DNA of 64,000 bases from Meconema thalassinum. Its lineage: Eukaryota; Arthropoda; Insecta; Orthoptera; Tettigoniidae. A program made the translations under genes and the position numbers. The notes under the pieces were generated by a model. That model searched no databases. It saw nothing but the letters and a program-made list of their open reading frames with translations, and was not told the DNA's origin. Location: assembly GCA_946902985.2 (NCBI GenBank), contig OX336388.2, positions 1,701,001,978 through 1,701,065,977 of the forward strand, read 5' to 3'. Below, piece by piece: positions 35,199-47,200 of the stretch; within the stretch, counting starts at the first letter, position 1; every line of letters begins with the position of its first letter.

Positions 35199-35688
35199 TC
35201 TTTCTTTTTTTTATCGTTTACCCTCCAGGGTTGGCTTTTCCCACGGACTAAGCGAGGGATCCCACCTTTACCGCCACTGGTAGTGTCCTGGAGCTTGGGA
35301 CTCTGAGTCGGGGATACAACTGGGGAGTATGACTAGCACGTCGCGTCACCCAGGTGGCCTCACCTGAAAAGCGAACAGGGGCCTGATGAAGAGATGGGAA
35401 GAGTGGGAGGATTAGGCAAGGAAGAGGGAAGGAGGCGGCCGTGGCCTTACGTTAGGTACCACCCCGGTATTTTCCCGAAGACGAATTGGGAAACCACGGA
35501 AAACCACTTCGAGGATGGTTGAGGTGGGAGTCGAACCCCCTCTACTCATATGGACCACCCGAGGCTGAGTAGACCCCAATCCAGTCCTCATACCACTTTT
35601 AAAATTTCGTGGCAGGGCCGGGAATCAAACCGCGGACATCCTGGGTGGCAGCTAATCATGCTGACCACTACACCACGGAGGCGACTTG
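35199..35688 (-). mobile_element. Full-length tRNA-headed SINE with 11-bp target duplication
   Basis: aatataagaat flanks it (35188-35198 and 35689-35699). The minus strand begins cgcctccgtggtgtagtggt (A box) and has gcggtttgattcccggccct (B box). The body has ggttttccgtggtttcccaa and aaggccacggccgcctcctt, and the end is rich in T/A (ttttatcgtttaccctcc on the plus strand). Length 490 bp. Related bodies occur at 49127 and 61385. Confidence 0.88.
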
Positions 35689-35699
35689 AATATAAGAAT

Positions 35700-37044
35700 A
35701 AAAGACATAAATGACCTTAGATTGCGACGGAATATCTTTCATTTTAAAATCCTGATGAATTTACTAACGCATGTTTCTCGAACTCACATATCCCTGAAGA
35801 GCATCAATCTAGATATTTGGTGAATTCAGAATCTTGTTATTGAAATACACAGTTTTATAGTCCTAATGTAGATTTTTGGTTCTACCCATAATTATTCCGG
35901 TTGCTATGAAGTAGGGGATGTGGTGAGACAGTTTCCTTGTGGGAATGATTTCACGGATAGATGCCTTCATGACGCCAATCTCATGAGAGGAGTTAATGAC
36001 AAATACAATTAATTGGGTAATGTATGGAGTGGCTGTGTGTGGTCTTTCGAGTTTGGAGTAGTCTGACCATGCACGTTAACGTGTTTAGCTACCTCGGCTG
36101 GTTTGTGACATTATGTCAACAAATTAACAAATGTATTTTAACTCTCCTGATTCCATACCGGTCCCTGATTCTATTTTAGGACTACTATATCTCCCTGCAC
36201 CTGCTACATCACCCAAAAAGTATGCGAATTTCTGTATCCTTGCTGCAGATCTGGTTCATGTGCGTCCAAATATCATGTCTTATATGTCTTCGGTTTGATT
36301 CATTAATGTGTGACTCTCCCACTATGCTATTTTTGTCCTCCCCACGTTATGAGCACGGCAGACCACACGCATATGCCACAATGTTGGCTCTAGTGCGCCT
36401 AGTGTCCAGGCTCCGCGCTCAGTACTAAACGTACTGCAGTACCTGGTCAAATGGACAGTGCTTGTGCGACTAAGCGCTGCAGTGCTAGTGTGCTGTCGTG
36501 CTGCACTGCTCAGAAATGGACCGAGTAGGGCTGCGCTCGGCCGACACGAGTAAATTTCTCGCTAGCACTGCTTCACCTTGCCCATTGCACGGCCCTGGTT
36601 CCCATGCCAAAATCTATCCACATAATTGAATAAATCCAATATTTAGTACTCATCCATATCAGTAACATCACTTCAGCGTGCGTCACCACTCATGACCCAG
36701 TCGAATATTTACTCAGCCATCATCATCGCTGCGATAAATTGAATGGTCATCATCCCAGCAATTGGCCTCGTACAAACCATCTTAAAGTCTTCTTATTGAT
36801 GAAAAGAAAATGTTATGATTAATTAAATACACTACAATATCTTACTAGAATTGCGGCAGAGCTACTAATTTCACTCATTGTCCTATGCAATTACTCTCGA
36901 CGACAATTTCCCTAGTTAGCAATTTATGCTCTAATTTCACACGCAACATATCACACGCTGTAAAAGTTTCGCTGTAATAATTAAAATGTTTGAAAATGTT
37001 AATGCACTCAGATCAATCTCTGTTCAAATAATTAAGTTCAAAAG
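35700..37044. other. No recognisable gene
   Basis: 36222-36428 is open but without motif. The tract 36430-36530 is rich in gtgctgtcgtgctgcactgc-like words. Nothing else can be supported. Confidence 0.4.
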
Positions 37045-37246
37045 CAAAGTCTCTCATCAGAGATGCAAATTATGAAGTGTCTAACTATCTCTGCAGAGAT
37101 GCAAATTATGAAGTGTTGAACTATCTCCACAGAGATGCAAATTATAAGTTACACTTGTCTCCTCAGAGACTCAAAGTAATACGCACCTGCCTCCTCAGAG
37201 ACTCAGAATAATTGTAACCTGTCTCCTCAGACACTCAGAATATTGT
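37045..37246 (+). repeat. Minisatellite of 36-bp then 32-bp units
   Basis: agatgcaaat starts at 37061, 37097 and 37133 (36-bp steps). The related agac(t/a)c unit recurs at 37167, 37199 and 37231 (34- then 32-bp steps). Units contain short palindromes such as tctctgcagaga and ctcctcagag. Six units in two sub-families. Confidence 0.85.
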
Positions 37247-38202
37247 GTCTTAGGCTTGCACAGTCACCTAATGTATACAGAACTGGCAGATATCACAGGA
37301 GTGGGGACTATAAAATTATAACATATCTTAGAAATTGGCGTACAGACTTGATGGTGGTATCATTGTTCTTCTCTCAACCTGCAGGTTACGAATCTGCCAT
37401 GCGGAATAAAATTCCACCTTAGATTAATTCAATACAGAGTTCCCTAGCTTTTGATCCAACGCTGTGTTTCCCGCCTTGGAAGGCATCATATCTCTGATTC
37501 GCTGATTCAAGTTCAATTCGTTGCTTCGGCAGCGAAGACTCCACCCTCTTGACGTCACGAATCATCTCCCATCTCGCTCGCTCGTCTGCTACGCTCTCTC
37601 TCTCATGCCTACCCGAACAAAGGTGCTTAGGCTCTCTACGTCATCAGGCGAAGCCAAGCTCTCCGCTCAACGACCTCGTCTTCCAGGGAATATTTAAATA
37701 TAACTTGCTTGCTTCAAGTGCTCGAAATCTTGCGACATCACGAGGCTACTTCAACCGGCCTTACTGATAATTCAAATACAGCATACAATAAAACATGAAC
37801 AATTATTATATGATAATAATAATGTTTCAGTATATGTGGGATCACTCTCTATTACAGGCCAGCCCTGATTTCTCCCTGTTGTAAAGCACAATAGGCCTAC
37901 TGTTTATGAGTATTGCCAGCCACTGAGGTACAATAACGCAATGTGTATGTTCCAGGCACACGATGCTGCCCGCAGCACAGAGCCGGTGACGCGCGGACAT
38001 GCGAGAGGATGAGGAAGGCATGGCGCTGGAGGAGACGACGGAGGAGGCCCAGGGGCTGTTGGGACCTCCCTTAACTGTGCCTGTCCTCAAGCCTAGTAAG
38101 TACATCTCAATATACCTTTCCTAAAGTCAAAGTGTGCATCACATAAAATAGATTGCGTGTAACTTTGAGCTTACTAGTGGCAGTGGAGCACCGAGGTCGC
38201 CT
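37247..38202. other. No recognisable gene
   Basis: GC-richer at 37540-37700 and 37960-38060. The open stretches (37549-37767 plus; 37842-38105 minus, which has a serine-rich stretch) show no known domain. 37960-38100 could be an exon-like island but there is no supporting motif. Confidence 0.35.
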
Positions 38203-38204
38203 AT

Positions 38205-38239
<35 letters not shown>

Positions 38240-38657
38240 GCGTATGGATTTTAGTGCCGGGAGTATGTGAGGACATGTTCGGCTCGCCAGAGGCTGTAGC
38301 TGCATCAAGCGGACACCCTTGGTGTGAGCTACAAGTTCCGTTCCATTTCAAGTAGTTCCAACTTTCGCTACCAGATGACACTGACACCTAGTGGTGAACT
38401 TTTGAACTTTGATAGAGCGTTTCAACAAAATCTAACCTAGAAATTTAGCTTCACACACTTTTAGTTATGGGAAGATTCTTTTACATGCGATAAATCTACG
38501 ACATGGAACCGCCGGCTTTACAGTACTTCCCATCCGAAGGAAGGCATACTGAAGGATTTTAACGTTCTAAAAAATCCGACGACTTCGGCCGGGTTTGACC
38601 CCCGATCTTGGGCACAGCAGTTCATCATGGTACCAACTACGCCACCGAAGCCGCTTC
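38203..38657 (-). mobile_element. tRNA-headed SINE, AAATA-tailed subfamily, copy 1
   Basis: The minus-strand head is gcggcttcggtggcgtagtt...gggtcaaacccggccgaag. The body includes ccaaagttc-type sequence and ctacagcctctggcgagccg. The tail is a run of (aaat)n, seen on the plus strand as (ttta)n at 38200-38240. It shares the head with 28783-29288 but has a different 3' half. Confidence 0.85.
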
Positions 38658-38661
38658 TGGT

Positions 38662-38977
38662 GGTGGTGGATTTTGTTAATTTGTTTTAGGAGCTTGTTCA
38701 TCTTGGTGCACTTGGGTGTGTAATCAATTGGTCTGTTAATAACCTGTGTTTTTTGATCTCTGTAATAGTGCGTGTAACTGTAATTATCAAGGTCGGGAAT
38801 GGGGCAGGTGTCCCGGAAATTGCCAGAAAGGAATGTGAAAATAAACGCGGTAAGCCACACTCAGGATAATCGATTTCAGCGTCGGGATTCAAACCTCCGA
38901 TCTTTGGTCTTGCTTCAGCCCCCCACCATTGCGGTCATGGTGGGAAATTTAACGCGCTCGGCTACGCCGCAGGTTGA
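38662..38977 (-). mobile_element. tRNA-headed SINE
   Basis: The minus-strand head is cctgcggcgtagccgagcgc (A box) and ggaggtttgaatcccgacgc (B box). The 3' part has the gacaggttatta-, cacttgggtg- and agctcctaaaacaaatt-like words of the shared SINE tail (compare 49868-50240). It abuts the preceding SINE. Confidence 0.65.
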
Positions 38978-39397
38978 TTATGGTGGTGGTTATTGTTGCT
39001 TAAAGCGACAGACAATTATTGTGATCGATAACAGACGTTCTATTTTCTTCAATATTTCAGCAGATATAAATGACAGGATACTTGTTATGAAAGCCTAAGG
39101 GGTGTAGTTTCGTCAGATGAAACTACTGCTCAAGTAGCGATTTTGATAATTTGATGGTCGAAGGTTTGGTGCCTTATGGATACAGTCCTGCGCGGATTAA
39201 CAAAACGTTATCCGAATCCACCCCGCATCCGCACATTTGTTATCTGAATCCGCTGACAGTACAATACCTTTAATTCATTAGATGAAGCGTAAAGTATTAA
39301 AGCAACACATTTAGATATTTGAGGAGAAAGTCGTTCCCCTAGGGCAGGCTATATAAGCTATGTCATGTTTGTGCTATCTTTAAAATGAATGCTTATT

Positions 39398-39820
39398 TAT
39401 TTTATTTATCGAATAGCTTTTAGTGCCGGGAGTGTCCGAGGACATGTTCGGCTCGCCAGAGGCTGTAGCTGCTACAAGCGGACACCCCTAGGGTGAGCTA
39501 CAAGTTCCGTTCAATTTCAAGTAGTTCCAACTTTCGCTACTAGATGGCAATGATACCTAGTGGTGAACGTTGGAACTTTGATAGAACGTTACAACGAAAT
39601 CTAACCTAGAAATTTAGCTCCACACAAGTTTAGTAAATGGAAGGATCTTTTACATGCCATAAATCTATGACATGGGACCGCCGGCTTTACTTCCCCTCCG
39701 AAGGAAGTCATACTGAAGGATTTTAACGCTCTTAAGAAATCCGACGACTTCGGCTGGGTTTGAACCCGCTATCTTCGGCGCAGCAGTTCAGCATGCTATC
39801 AACTACGCCACCGAAGCTGA
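39398..39820 (-). mobile_element. tRNA-headed SINE, AAATA-tailed subfamily, copy 2
   Basis: Nearly collinear with 38203-38657: agtgccgggagtgtccgagg, atgttcggctcgccagaggc, accgccggctttacttcccc, and the head at the right end ...actacgccaccgaagc. The tail is tttatttattttatttatcg on the plus strand. Confidence 0.85.
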
Positions 39821-40343
39821 ATGATATACAGCCAGAATTGCAATCCTTTTCAGTTCAGAGTGTTAACGATGCTTAATGACATAATTTGAATGATATTAAC
39901 TTAAATCATCATCTTACATTTGTCACAGAAAAAATAACAAAACGGAAAAAATATAGGCCTATGTCATAAACATCCGGGTCCTAGTAATGATATTCAACAA
40001 GTTCAGATTATATTCTAAAAACTATCCGCAAATTTCCTCCAAACAATATCCGCAGCTTATCCGCTATCCGCACAGCCATGCAAACTATATCCGCGTGGCA
40101 AACATTTTTGTGGATATCAGCATCCGCGCAGGGCTTTACTTATGGAATGTTATATTATAGGTGTTGGGATGGGACTGCTAAACTAGGACTGTTAAGGTAA
40201 TGTGGGCCTTCTGGCCACATTGCGAGTGGATCAACAGGGCAGCACTGCACTGACTTGAGCTTCCCTCGCATCGGGGAGTGGGGCTGAACTGCTGTGACAG
40301 ACGAGACTGGCCCGAAACCATTATTGCAGAATTACGCTGTGTT
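39821..40343. other. No recognisable gene
   Basis: Contains several ccgcaa/atccgc words around 40020-40130 (cgctatccgcacagccatgc), similar to 39190-39240. They could be a dispersed repeat split by the SINE at 39398-39820. No coding. Confidence 0.4.
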
Positions 40344-40356
40344 ACTAGAGTGAACG

Positions 40357-40692
40357 GTGAAAGCCTCCGTGGCTTAGGCGGCAGCACGCCGGCCTCTCAC
40401 CGCTGGGTCCGTGGTTCAAATCCCAGTCACTCCATGTGAGATCTGTGCTGGACAAAACGGAGGCAGGCAGGTTTTTCTCCGGGTACTCCGGTCTTCCCTG
40501 TCAAAATTTCATTCCAGCAACACTCTCCACTATCATTTCATTTCATCTGTCATTCATTTAATCATTGCCCCAGGGGAGTGCGTCAGGCCTCGGCAGCCGG
40601 CACAGTGCATATCCTCGTCGCTAGATGGGGGCTTCATTCATTCCATTCCTGACCCGGTCGGAGACTGGAAGCAGGTTGTGGATTTTCATTTC
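40357..40692 (+). mobile_element. tRNA-headed SINE with 13-bp target duplication, copy 1
   Basis: actagagtgaacg flanks it (40344-40356 and 40693-40705). It starts gcctccgtggcttaggcggc (A box), then ccgtggttcaaatcccagtc (B box). The body has tttttctccgggtactccgg and ctagatgggggcttcattca, and it ends gtggattttcattt. It is the same family as 49410-49739. ORF 40411-40752 is its shadow. Confidence 0.92.
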
Positions 40693-40705
40693 ACTAGAGT
40701 GAACG

Positions 40706-41150
40706 CATGGTCAGGGAATGGAGAGGGGTTATCTCATAACGCTTCACAGTAGGCCTTTTGTAAACCCGCCGTCACAACAAATGAGTATCCTGGAAATGTT
40801 TAAGTCCGGATTTAGTCACGACTATTAACATAATCCCACCATTATGTTGTGGTTCCTAGTTTCATACTCGGACAATACTCACATGCATGTTGCCATCATA
40901 CGGTGACTAGAATCTCATGTTAAAGGCCCAAAATACGAGCAAAGTGGAGGACAGCAAGCAGTGTACGGATGGTATGGCATGCCTATTCGTGCATCGCTGT
41001 AACTCAATTGGTATTGGTTCACAGCTGATAGGTGGTGTGTTTGAATCCGCTCGGGATTATTTTTAAATCGACTGGTAGTGCTATCGGGCAAACCAATCTG
41101 ACTGCATGATTGCATTGTTGGTATCTTAGAACAGGGAGATATAACCGCAA
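40706..41150. other. SINE-like fragment and unassigned sequence
   Basis: At 40995-41070, cgctgtaactcaattggtat and gtgtttgaatccgctcggga resemble A and B boxes of another tRNA-derived SINE. The body is unclear. Confidence 0.35.
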
Positions 41151-41570
41151 ATGATGCCACGACATCCCCCAGAGTACGACAACGTGATGGATGAGACGTT
41201 TTCGAGAGTCGGAAGACTTGACCCGACGTGCTGGCTCGCGTTGGTGGCGGGATTAGGACGATCGTTTGGCTACCCAAGCCCATTGGACCCCGCTTATGAA
41301 CGCTGTGCACGTTTTCCTGGCAGCTCGAAGACCATCTTGGGACGCTTGAATGAGGCAGGGTTACAACCCCGGCGAGCGGCTAAGAAATAAAAAATTACTG
41401 ATGTGCACAGGATGTACCGCTTTGCGTACGTCGCGAACATAATGTAGCGTGATTGGTCGAAGTGTCATTTATTACGATAAGTATATCTCCTCGTGAATGG
41501 TGGGCCGGCACGCGTGTTTCGACAATACAGCATACAGTAGGCCTATGTGCCCCCGGTCGCTGCTCTGGTC
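41151..41570 (+). pseudogene. Tc1-type transposase remnant
   Basis: The end of the 41151-41390 ORF reads SSKTILGRLNEAGLQPRRAA, the helix-turn-helix end of Tc1 transposases (usual form ..TIRRRL.EAGL..RRPAKK). After the stop the same frame continues ITDVHRMYRFAYVANIM, stop, RDWSKCHL. Next comes VNGGPARVFRQ, which fits the HR..R..FA...W..EDW..V region and the later ...GRARVWR box. The catalytic aspartates are not clearly kept. The N-terminal part is not recognisable. ITRs were not found. Confidence 0.6.
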
Positions 41571-41877
41571 GTAATCTGTTAATTTCTTGCCAGGAGCTGC
41601 TTTCAACATCGAACAGCTAACAATACTCATGACTTGATTCAGGAAACCTTATCTTGCATGAAAACATTTCGGGTTAGACAAAGATAAGGGAAGATATTCC
41701 GAGTAATGAAGCCAAATCAATGTTCGTAAAGAAACTACGAAAGAAGGAATTTCAATCCTGATGTTCCTGATATGTCAAGGAATGCATCTCAATCAATCGA
41801 TGGGTAAGCAAAGTAGAATGTCTGAGCAACTCGGAGTGGAATGAGGCCATTATGATGGCATCCAACGGGAGTGCCAT

Positions 41878-42245
41878 GTGTACAGTACCGGATCGGTAAA
41901 ACATTTTCGATACCTCGGTGAGTATGAAACACTTGCTCATGTTTTGCGTTCCTGCCCGTACGGAAATACTCTCATAAACTCGAGGCATAAAATAAAACTT
42001 CAACGCTGTATGTATATATGGTTCATGAAGAGGTGCATGGATTCTCATTTACAGGAAGTACTAAGCGGATCGATTCAATAGCCATCCATCCTGGGTCAAG
42101 GATAGGAACCATTATCGATCCTAATGCCAGAATGGAATCATACGTTGACCAACCATCTGATGTCCACTCAGAGAAATGTCCCATTGTGATTCCACCATCC
42201 CATATTAAAAGTCCAAATACAACTTGGGCAGCATTAAGGTAATTT
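41878..42245 (+). pseudogene. REL-type LINE C-terminus (second family)
   Basis: Frame 1 (41878-42081) reads YLGEYETLAHVLRSCPYGNT and LINSRHKIKLQ, fitting the zinc-knuckle and RH start of a restriction-like endonuclease. Frame 2 (42018-42242) reads VHEEVHGFSFTGSTKRIDSI, AIHPGSRIGTIIDPNARMES and DQPSDVHSEK, the following part. A shift near 42050 joins them. The reverse transcriptase is absent. It differs from the minus-strand LINE at 44.2-48.2 kb. Confidence 0.65.
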
Positions 42246-42489
42246 AAGGTTTGGTTTGGAGCACAATCCTGAACTACTTCGCCAAGTTCTGCAAGGATTC
42301 TCATCTAGATAACCGCTTCGTTCAAGGCATCGCTGTTATAGCATTACACGGTTTAATTATGCTCCTTTGTGACCATCTTCACATTCCGCACCTCTACGCT
42401 CCTCTACCACAAGACTGCATATGTAAATTTAGATTAATTTATTTGGTTAAACGTTTTATATCATGGCAGTCATTGCATAGGAACCGACA

Positions 42490-42640
42490 GCGGTGGCTAC
42501 GCTCGCTAAAGCACAGCGTTAAGTCATGGGGCCAGGCTCTCTGATGACTCGGTAGACGCGTGGGTCCGAGCCCCACCGTCGGCCGTCCTTGAAATGGTGT
42601 TCCATGGTGGTCCCATTTTCAACATGAAGCAAATACTGGG
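42490..42640 (+). repeat. SINE-like fragment
   Basis: gatgactcggtagacgcgtg and gggtccgagccccaccgtcg resemble tRNA A and B boxes. The text continues ccttgaaatggtgttccatg. Short and degenerate. Confidence 0.45.
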
Positions 42641-43529
42641 TCGGTACCTTCCGACAGGCCACAGCCGCTTCCTTCTAATCCTTGTCCACTTTCATCCATT
42701 TCTCTCATTCCGACGCGCAGGTCGCCCACGGTCGTCGACTAGAAAGACCTGCACTTGGTCTCTCAGAAGGCCTCACGAAAATAAATTGAATGGGGAAAGT
42801 GTATTGTTATTTTCGATTATAAATTCTTCGTTTTTAATAGGGTTGAATCTTTTGCCTCTTACAGAGCTAGATGGAAAGTCGAATGGAACAGGTCATTCCC
42901 AGATCAGTTTCTAAGAGTTGAGAGTGTAATGGAAATATCTCGGAAACGGTTGGTTCTAGGGCCTCAAGATATGTCCGGTCCTTCTGCAATAATTTTGATT
43001 TTTACCTACTATGGCCGAGTGACAAAGGTCCGAAATCTGAAGAAAATATTGTTTTTCTAAACGGCAATAGTTCCATGTTCTTTCCAGGTATAGAAACTAC
43101 GTTTATGCAAAATATTAAATATTGTTATTGGTTTTTAATATGTTCAGAATGGCTCATAAATAAACAAAAATATGAATAAACCCTTTATGAAAAACAATTA
43201 AATAATGTTTGCGGGTAAGATTAACAAACATCATACATACTAGATGTTTATTTTTAAAATTTCGAATACTTCCAACATTTGAGGGTTCCCAAAAGGACAA
43301 AATATAGAGAAATAAAATAGTTTAACAAGTAAAAATTAAATTTATAAAAGAGATGAGATTCAATAATATTTCTAAAATGTTTCCTATCTAATAGTCTAAT
43401 AATAATTGAATAATTGGACGAAGGAACGTAAAAAGGGGCAGAATGAGTCCATGAGGAGATTTTGGGAGGAGAAGAGGAGGAAAACACCATCAACCCGAGT
43501 CAACAAGTTCAAACGCGCTCCCTAAGTGG
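42641..43529. other. No recognisable gene
   Basis: 42925-43090 resembles 13850-13950 over the words aatatctcggaaacggttgg and ctagggcctcaagata. The rest is AT-rich without a supported frame. Confidence 0.4.
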
Positions 43530-43536
43530 GCAAAAC

Positions 43537-43538
<2 letters not shown>

Positions 43539-43585
<47 letters not shown>

Positions 43586-43586
43586 A
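43539..43586 (+). repeat. (GAAA)n microsatellite
   Basis: About twelve aaag units, which produce the lysine/glutamate run of a spurious ORF. Confidence 0.9.
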
Positions 43587-43944
43587 GAAGAATTGAATCT
43601 CACCTCAATTTATATTGTTCTCCTGCAAAACATAGTGTAAACACAAAGGACAGTTACCGGCAGCTAGCTCTGCACTTACCCATCCCCCTCCTCCTGGATA
43701 TTACTGCAGCGTAGACTATTAATATCCGAGGGAACATGCTACTGTCGCGCGTCAATGTTCTCAGACAGGGAAGTATTTGGTACGATCCCCCCACCGTTAC
43801 ACCATGGAAGAAGATCAAGTGCAGAGCTAAACGCCGGGATCTGTACAGGACGTAGGATTAGCCTGCTAGACATGTAACCACAGTCTTTTCACTGTACGAT
43901 TTTCTTGTTTTTCATCGCTGCCTGACCTGGGGTATCATATGTTC
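43587..43944. other. No recognisable gene
   Basis: No motif or repeat was identified. Confidence 0.4.
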
Positions 43945-44196
43945 TAGTACCTGGATGGCTAGTAATACTTCCACCTCGCCAGCTGTTCCGAAAGTTGCAG
44001 AATCGAAACCTGGTGCAGTCAGTTGGTATTTGAGGGTGACCTAATGCGAGTGAGCCGTGTTAGTAGATTTACTGGCACGTTGAAGATCCCATTCGGGGCA
44101 ATAATATGACACCCCGGTGTCTCTAAAAACTACAGTAGTTAAAAGTGAGTAAAATCAATAACAATATTATTAGTATTATTGTTATTATTATTTTCG
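43945..44196 (+). mobile_element. tRNA-headed SINE with ATT tail, hit by a LINE
   Basis: It matches the inverse of 16383-16615: ttagtagatttactggcacg, gacaccccggtgtctctaaa, agttaaaagtgagtaaaatc, then aataacaatattattagtat and ttattattatt. The tail is interrupted at 44196, where the minus-strand LINE begins. More (tta)n follows on the other side at 48177-48236. Confidence 0.75.
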
Positions 44197-44289
44197 GTTT
44201 ATACAGTACATATGACACATTTCTGGTATATTACAACGTAACTATACGGGCTTCAGTGAACCAAAGTATAGCTACGGAAACAGCAACTT

Positions 44290-47200
44290 TTAAGCTGGAA
44301 TTTCGCTACCCATGAACTTCCGAACGATTCTGGTAGTTGATAGAACTACTGCCTTCTGCATTAGTTTGTACAGACGAGTATCCAGATCCAGTTCTTTAAG
44401 GCCTTGGAGCAAGGTACTTGGGATCACGCCCGTACTCGAGACAATGATAGGTATGGTCTTTACTCGCTCTACATGCCATTGTCTTTTGATAGGGTCGACC
44501 AACTCGCTGTATTTGCTGATCTCTTCAATGTGTTTTGATTGGAGATTCTTGTTGTTAGGAATCGCAACATCAATCAATGTAGTTTGCTTGGTTTTCTTGT
44601 TTACAACCACCAGATCCGGCCTGTTGTGTGATACCGATTGACCAGTCAAAATAGTTCGGTCCCAATACAGCTTGTATTCATTGTTTTCAAGAACACACTC
44701 TGGCTGATATTGGTGGCATGGAACTTTCTTTCCTTTCAGAAGCTGAAACTTATCAGCCAACTCCTGATGCAAGATTTTAGCAACTGCATCATGCCTTTGT
44801 TTGTGCTCCGTTGCCAGGAAATATCTACATGCAGATGTAATATGCTGTATTGTTTCTGACTGTTGACATCCGTAGCGGTACTTATCATCTGGTACTGCGG
44901 GATCTTTTACAATGAACTTCTGGTAGTTCCTTGTAAGGATGACTTGGTCTTGAATTGCTAGCATAAAACCTTCAGTTTCTGGAAAGATCTGTCCTGAAGT
45001 GAGTCAGTAGTTTGACGCAGTTATATCAACATTTGCTTGACTCACCTCATTTGGATGTCTTCCGTGCAAAGGTTTTGCTTTCCATGCTTCCATCTTCTGA
45101 AGGTTAGTATGTAGGAGGTGTTGAATCTCTTGCTGACACAAGACCAGTGGCGTTGATCTGTCCGCCTCACTGATGGCTCTGTGAAGTACAGATGACTTCG
45201 CTTCTGCGTAGAAGTACTCCCTAAGGCTGACTATCTGTCGTTTCATCTGATTATCAATGTCAACGAACCCACGTCCACCTAGGCTTCTGGGTAGAGTCAA
45301 TCGCTCTATTGAAGATCATGGGTGGTGTTTCCTTCCTTTTGTGAGCATCGTTCTCATTTGTCGCTCATGTCCTTCGATGTCCGTTTTACACCTTTTGATT
45401 ATGCCAAAGGAGTATCTCAGCACAGGTACAGCATACGTGTTAACAGATTTCACTAGGTTTTTGCTGTTCAAGTGCGCTTTTATTATTTGTTTTAATCTTT
45501 TGACAAATTCACAGGATAGATCTTTCGTTATTGTCACATGGTCAATATGCTTAGCTTGGTTTACTCCTAAGTATTTGTAGGTGACTTCTGCCAACATAGC
45601 CTTAATATGCTGTCCATCTTCCAGCTCATACCCGGACTTCTGTACTTTTCCTCTCACCACCTTTAGTGTTCGACACTTGTCCAAACCAAATCCCATTTGT
45701 ATGTCTCGTGAGAATGCTTCAACTATTCTCAACAAGTTTTCCAGATTCGATTCTGTTTCGGCATAGCGTTTAAGGTCGTCCATGTATAGCAGATGATTTA
45801 GCCGAGTACCAACTCTCTTTCCAATCTTGATAGAAAAGCCGTAGTGAGTAGAGTTAAGCTGGGTAGATAAAGGATTCATTGCCAGGAAAAACCATAAGGG
45901 GCTAAGGGAGTCTCCTTGAAAGATGCCTCTCCGAATCGATATCTCATCTGTTCGTATATCTCCGCGTGGCGTACTGAGACTCAGTCTAGTTTGCCATGCT
46001 AACATAACCCTTTCCAAGAAACTGACAAATACCTCATTGATCCTATATAATCGCAGCACTGCTACTAGCCAGTCATGGGGCACAGAATCAAAGGCCTCTT
46101 ATAATCGATGTACGCCATATGAAGGTTTCGGTGATTTAAGTGTGCCTGGCCACACACAACTGAGTCAATTATTAGTTGTTCTTTGCACCCTTTTGAACCC
46201 TTTTTACAACCTTTCTGTTGCACGGCAATTATATTGTTTCTTTCACAGTGTGCATATATCCTGTTAGCCAAGCATGATATAATGATCTTATACAACGTGG
46301 GCAGACATGTGATGGGACGATATTTTGTAGAATCCCATGTATTCTGAAGATCTTTTGGAAGCAAATATGTGATGCCACGTGTGATGAATTCGGGCAAGCT
46401 ATCAGGATGAAGGATGGCATCATTAATGAACTCACCTAGTCGATTGTGGATGCTCCAGAACTTCTTATACCAAAAATTCTGAATCTGGTCAGGGCCAGGG
46501 GCTTTCCAATTCGCTAAGTTGTTGATAACTTCCTTAATATCATTTGTGGTGAATTTCTCGTGCTGCATTTGCTCAAATCTTTGGGAAGCTTGCTGTTTTT
46601 CTCGTACCCAACTTGATTGAGTGTCATGATGAGATGGTGTAGACAGTTGTTTGCCCCAAAATTCTTGAACTTCTTCTTTAGTCGGATAGTTTTTGTCCGC
46701 AGAAACCTTTATCTTACCCAGAGTCTGAAAGAATCTTCTCTCTGAGTTGGCGAAAAGGAAGTTATCATTCTTCCTCTTCATACTCTCCTTATACTTTGCA
46801 GGGGCCGATAGCCTAGATGTTAGGCCCCTTAAAACAACAATTATCATCATCATCATATACTTTGCAAGTCTGGCGGATAAAACAGTCAGCCTTTGTTTCA
46901 AGGTATCTAAGCACTCTTCAGGTGTTGAATTCGGTACATCTCGCTGTGCGTGGTCTGCGTTTTGTCTCAATATATGCTCAGCTTTCCTCAGCAATTTTCT
47001 TGTTCTTGTACCACGAACATATTGTGTCATTCTAGCAATATCTGCCCTGAGCTGTTCAATCCTTCCAACAAGTCTTCTTTCCCAGTTTGGTATCGATGGC
47101 ATTTGCTTTTTCCGTTCATGTTGTCCAATACCCATAGCTCTCACAACAGTTACTGCACCACAGTAAATAATAGTATGAAGGGATTCCAGATTGTCAGATG

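Noticed and set aside
40411..41390. ORFs across and after the SINE (40411-40752, 40915-41310 minus)
   Set aside because: The first is the SINE itself (same ORF at 49458). The second is opposite the Tc1 remnant and has no motif.
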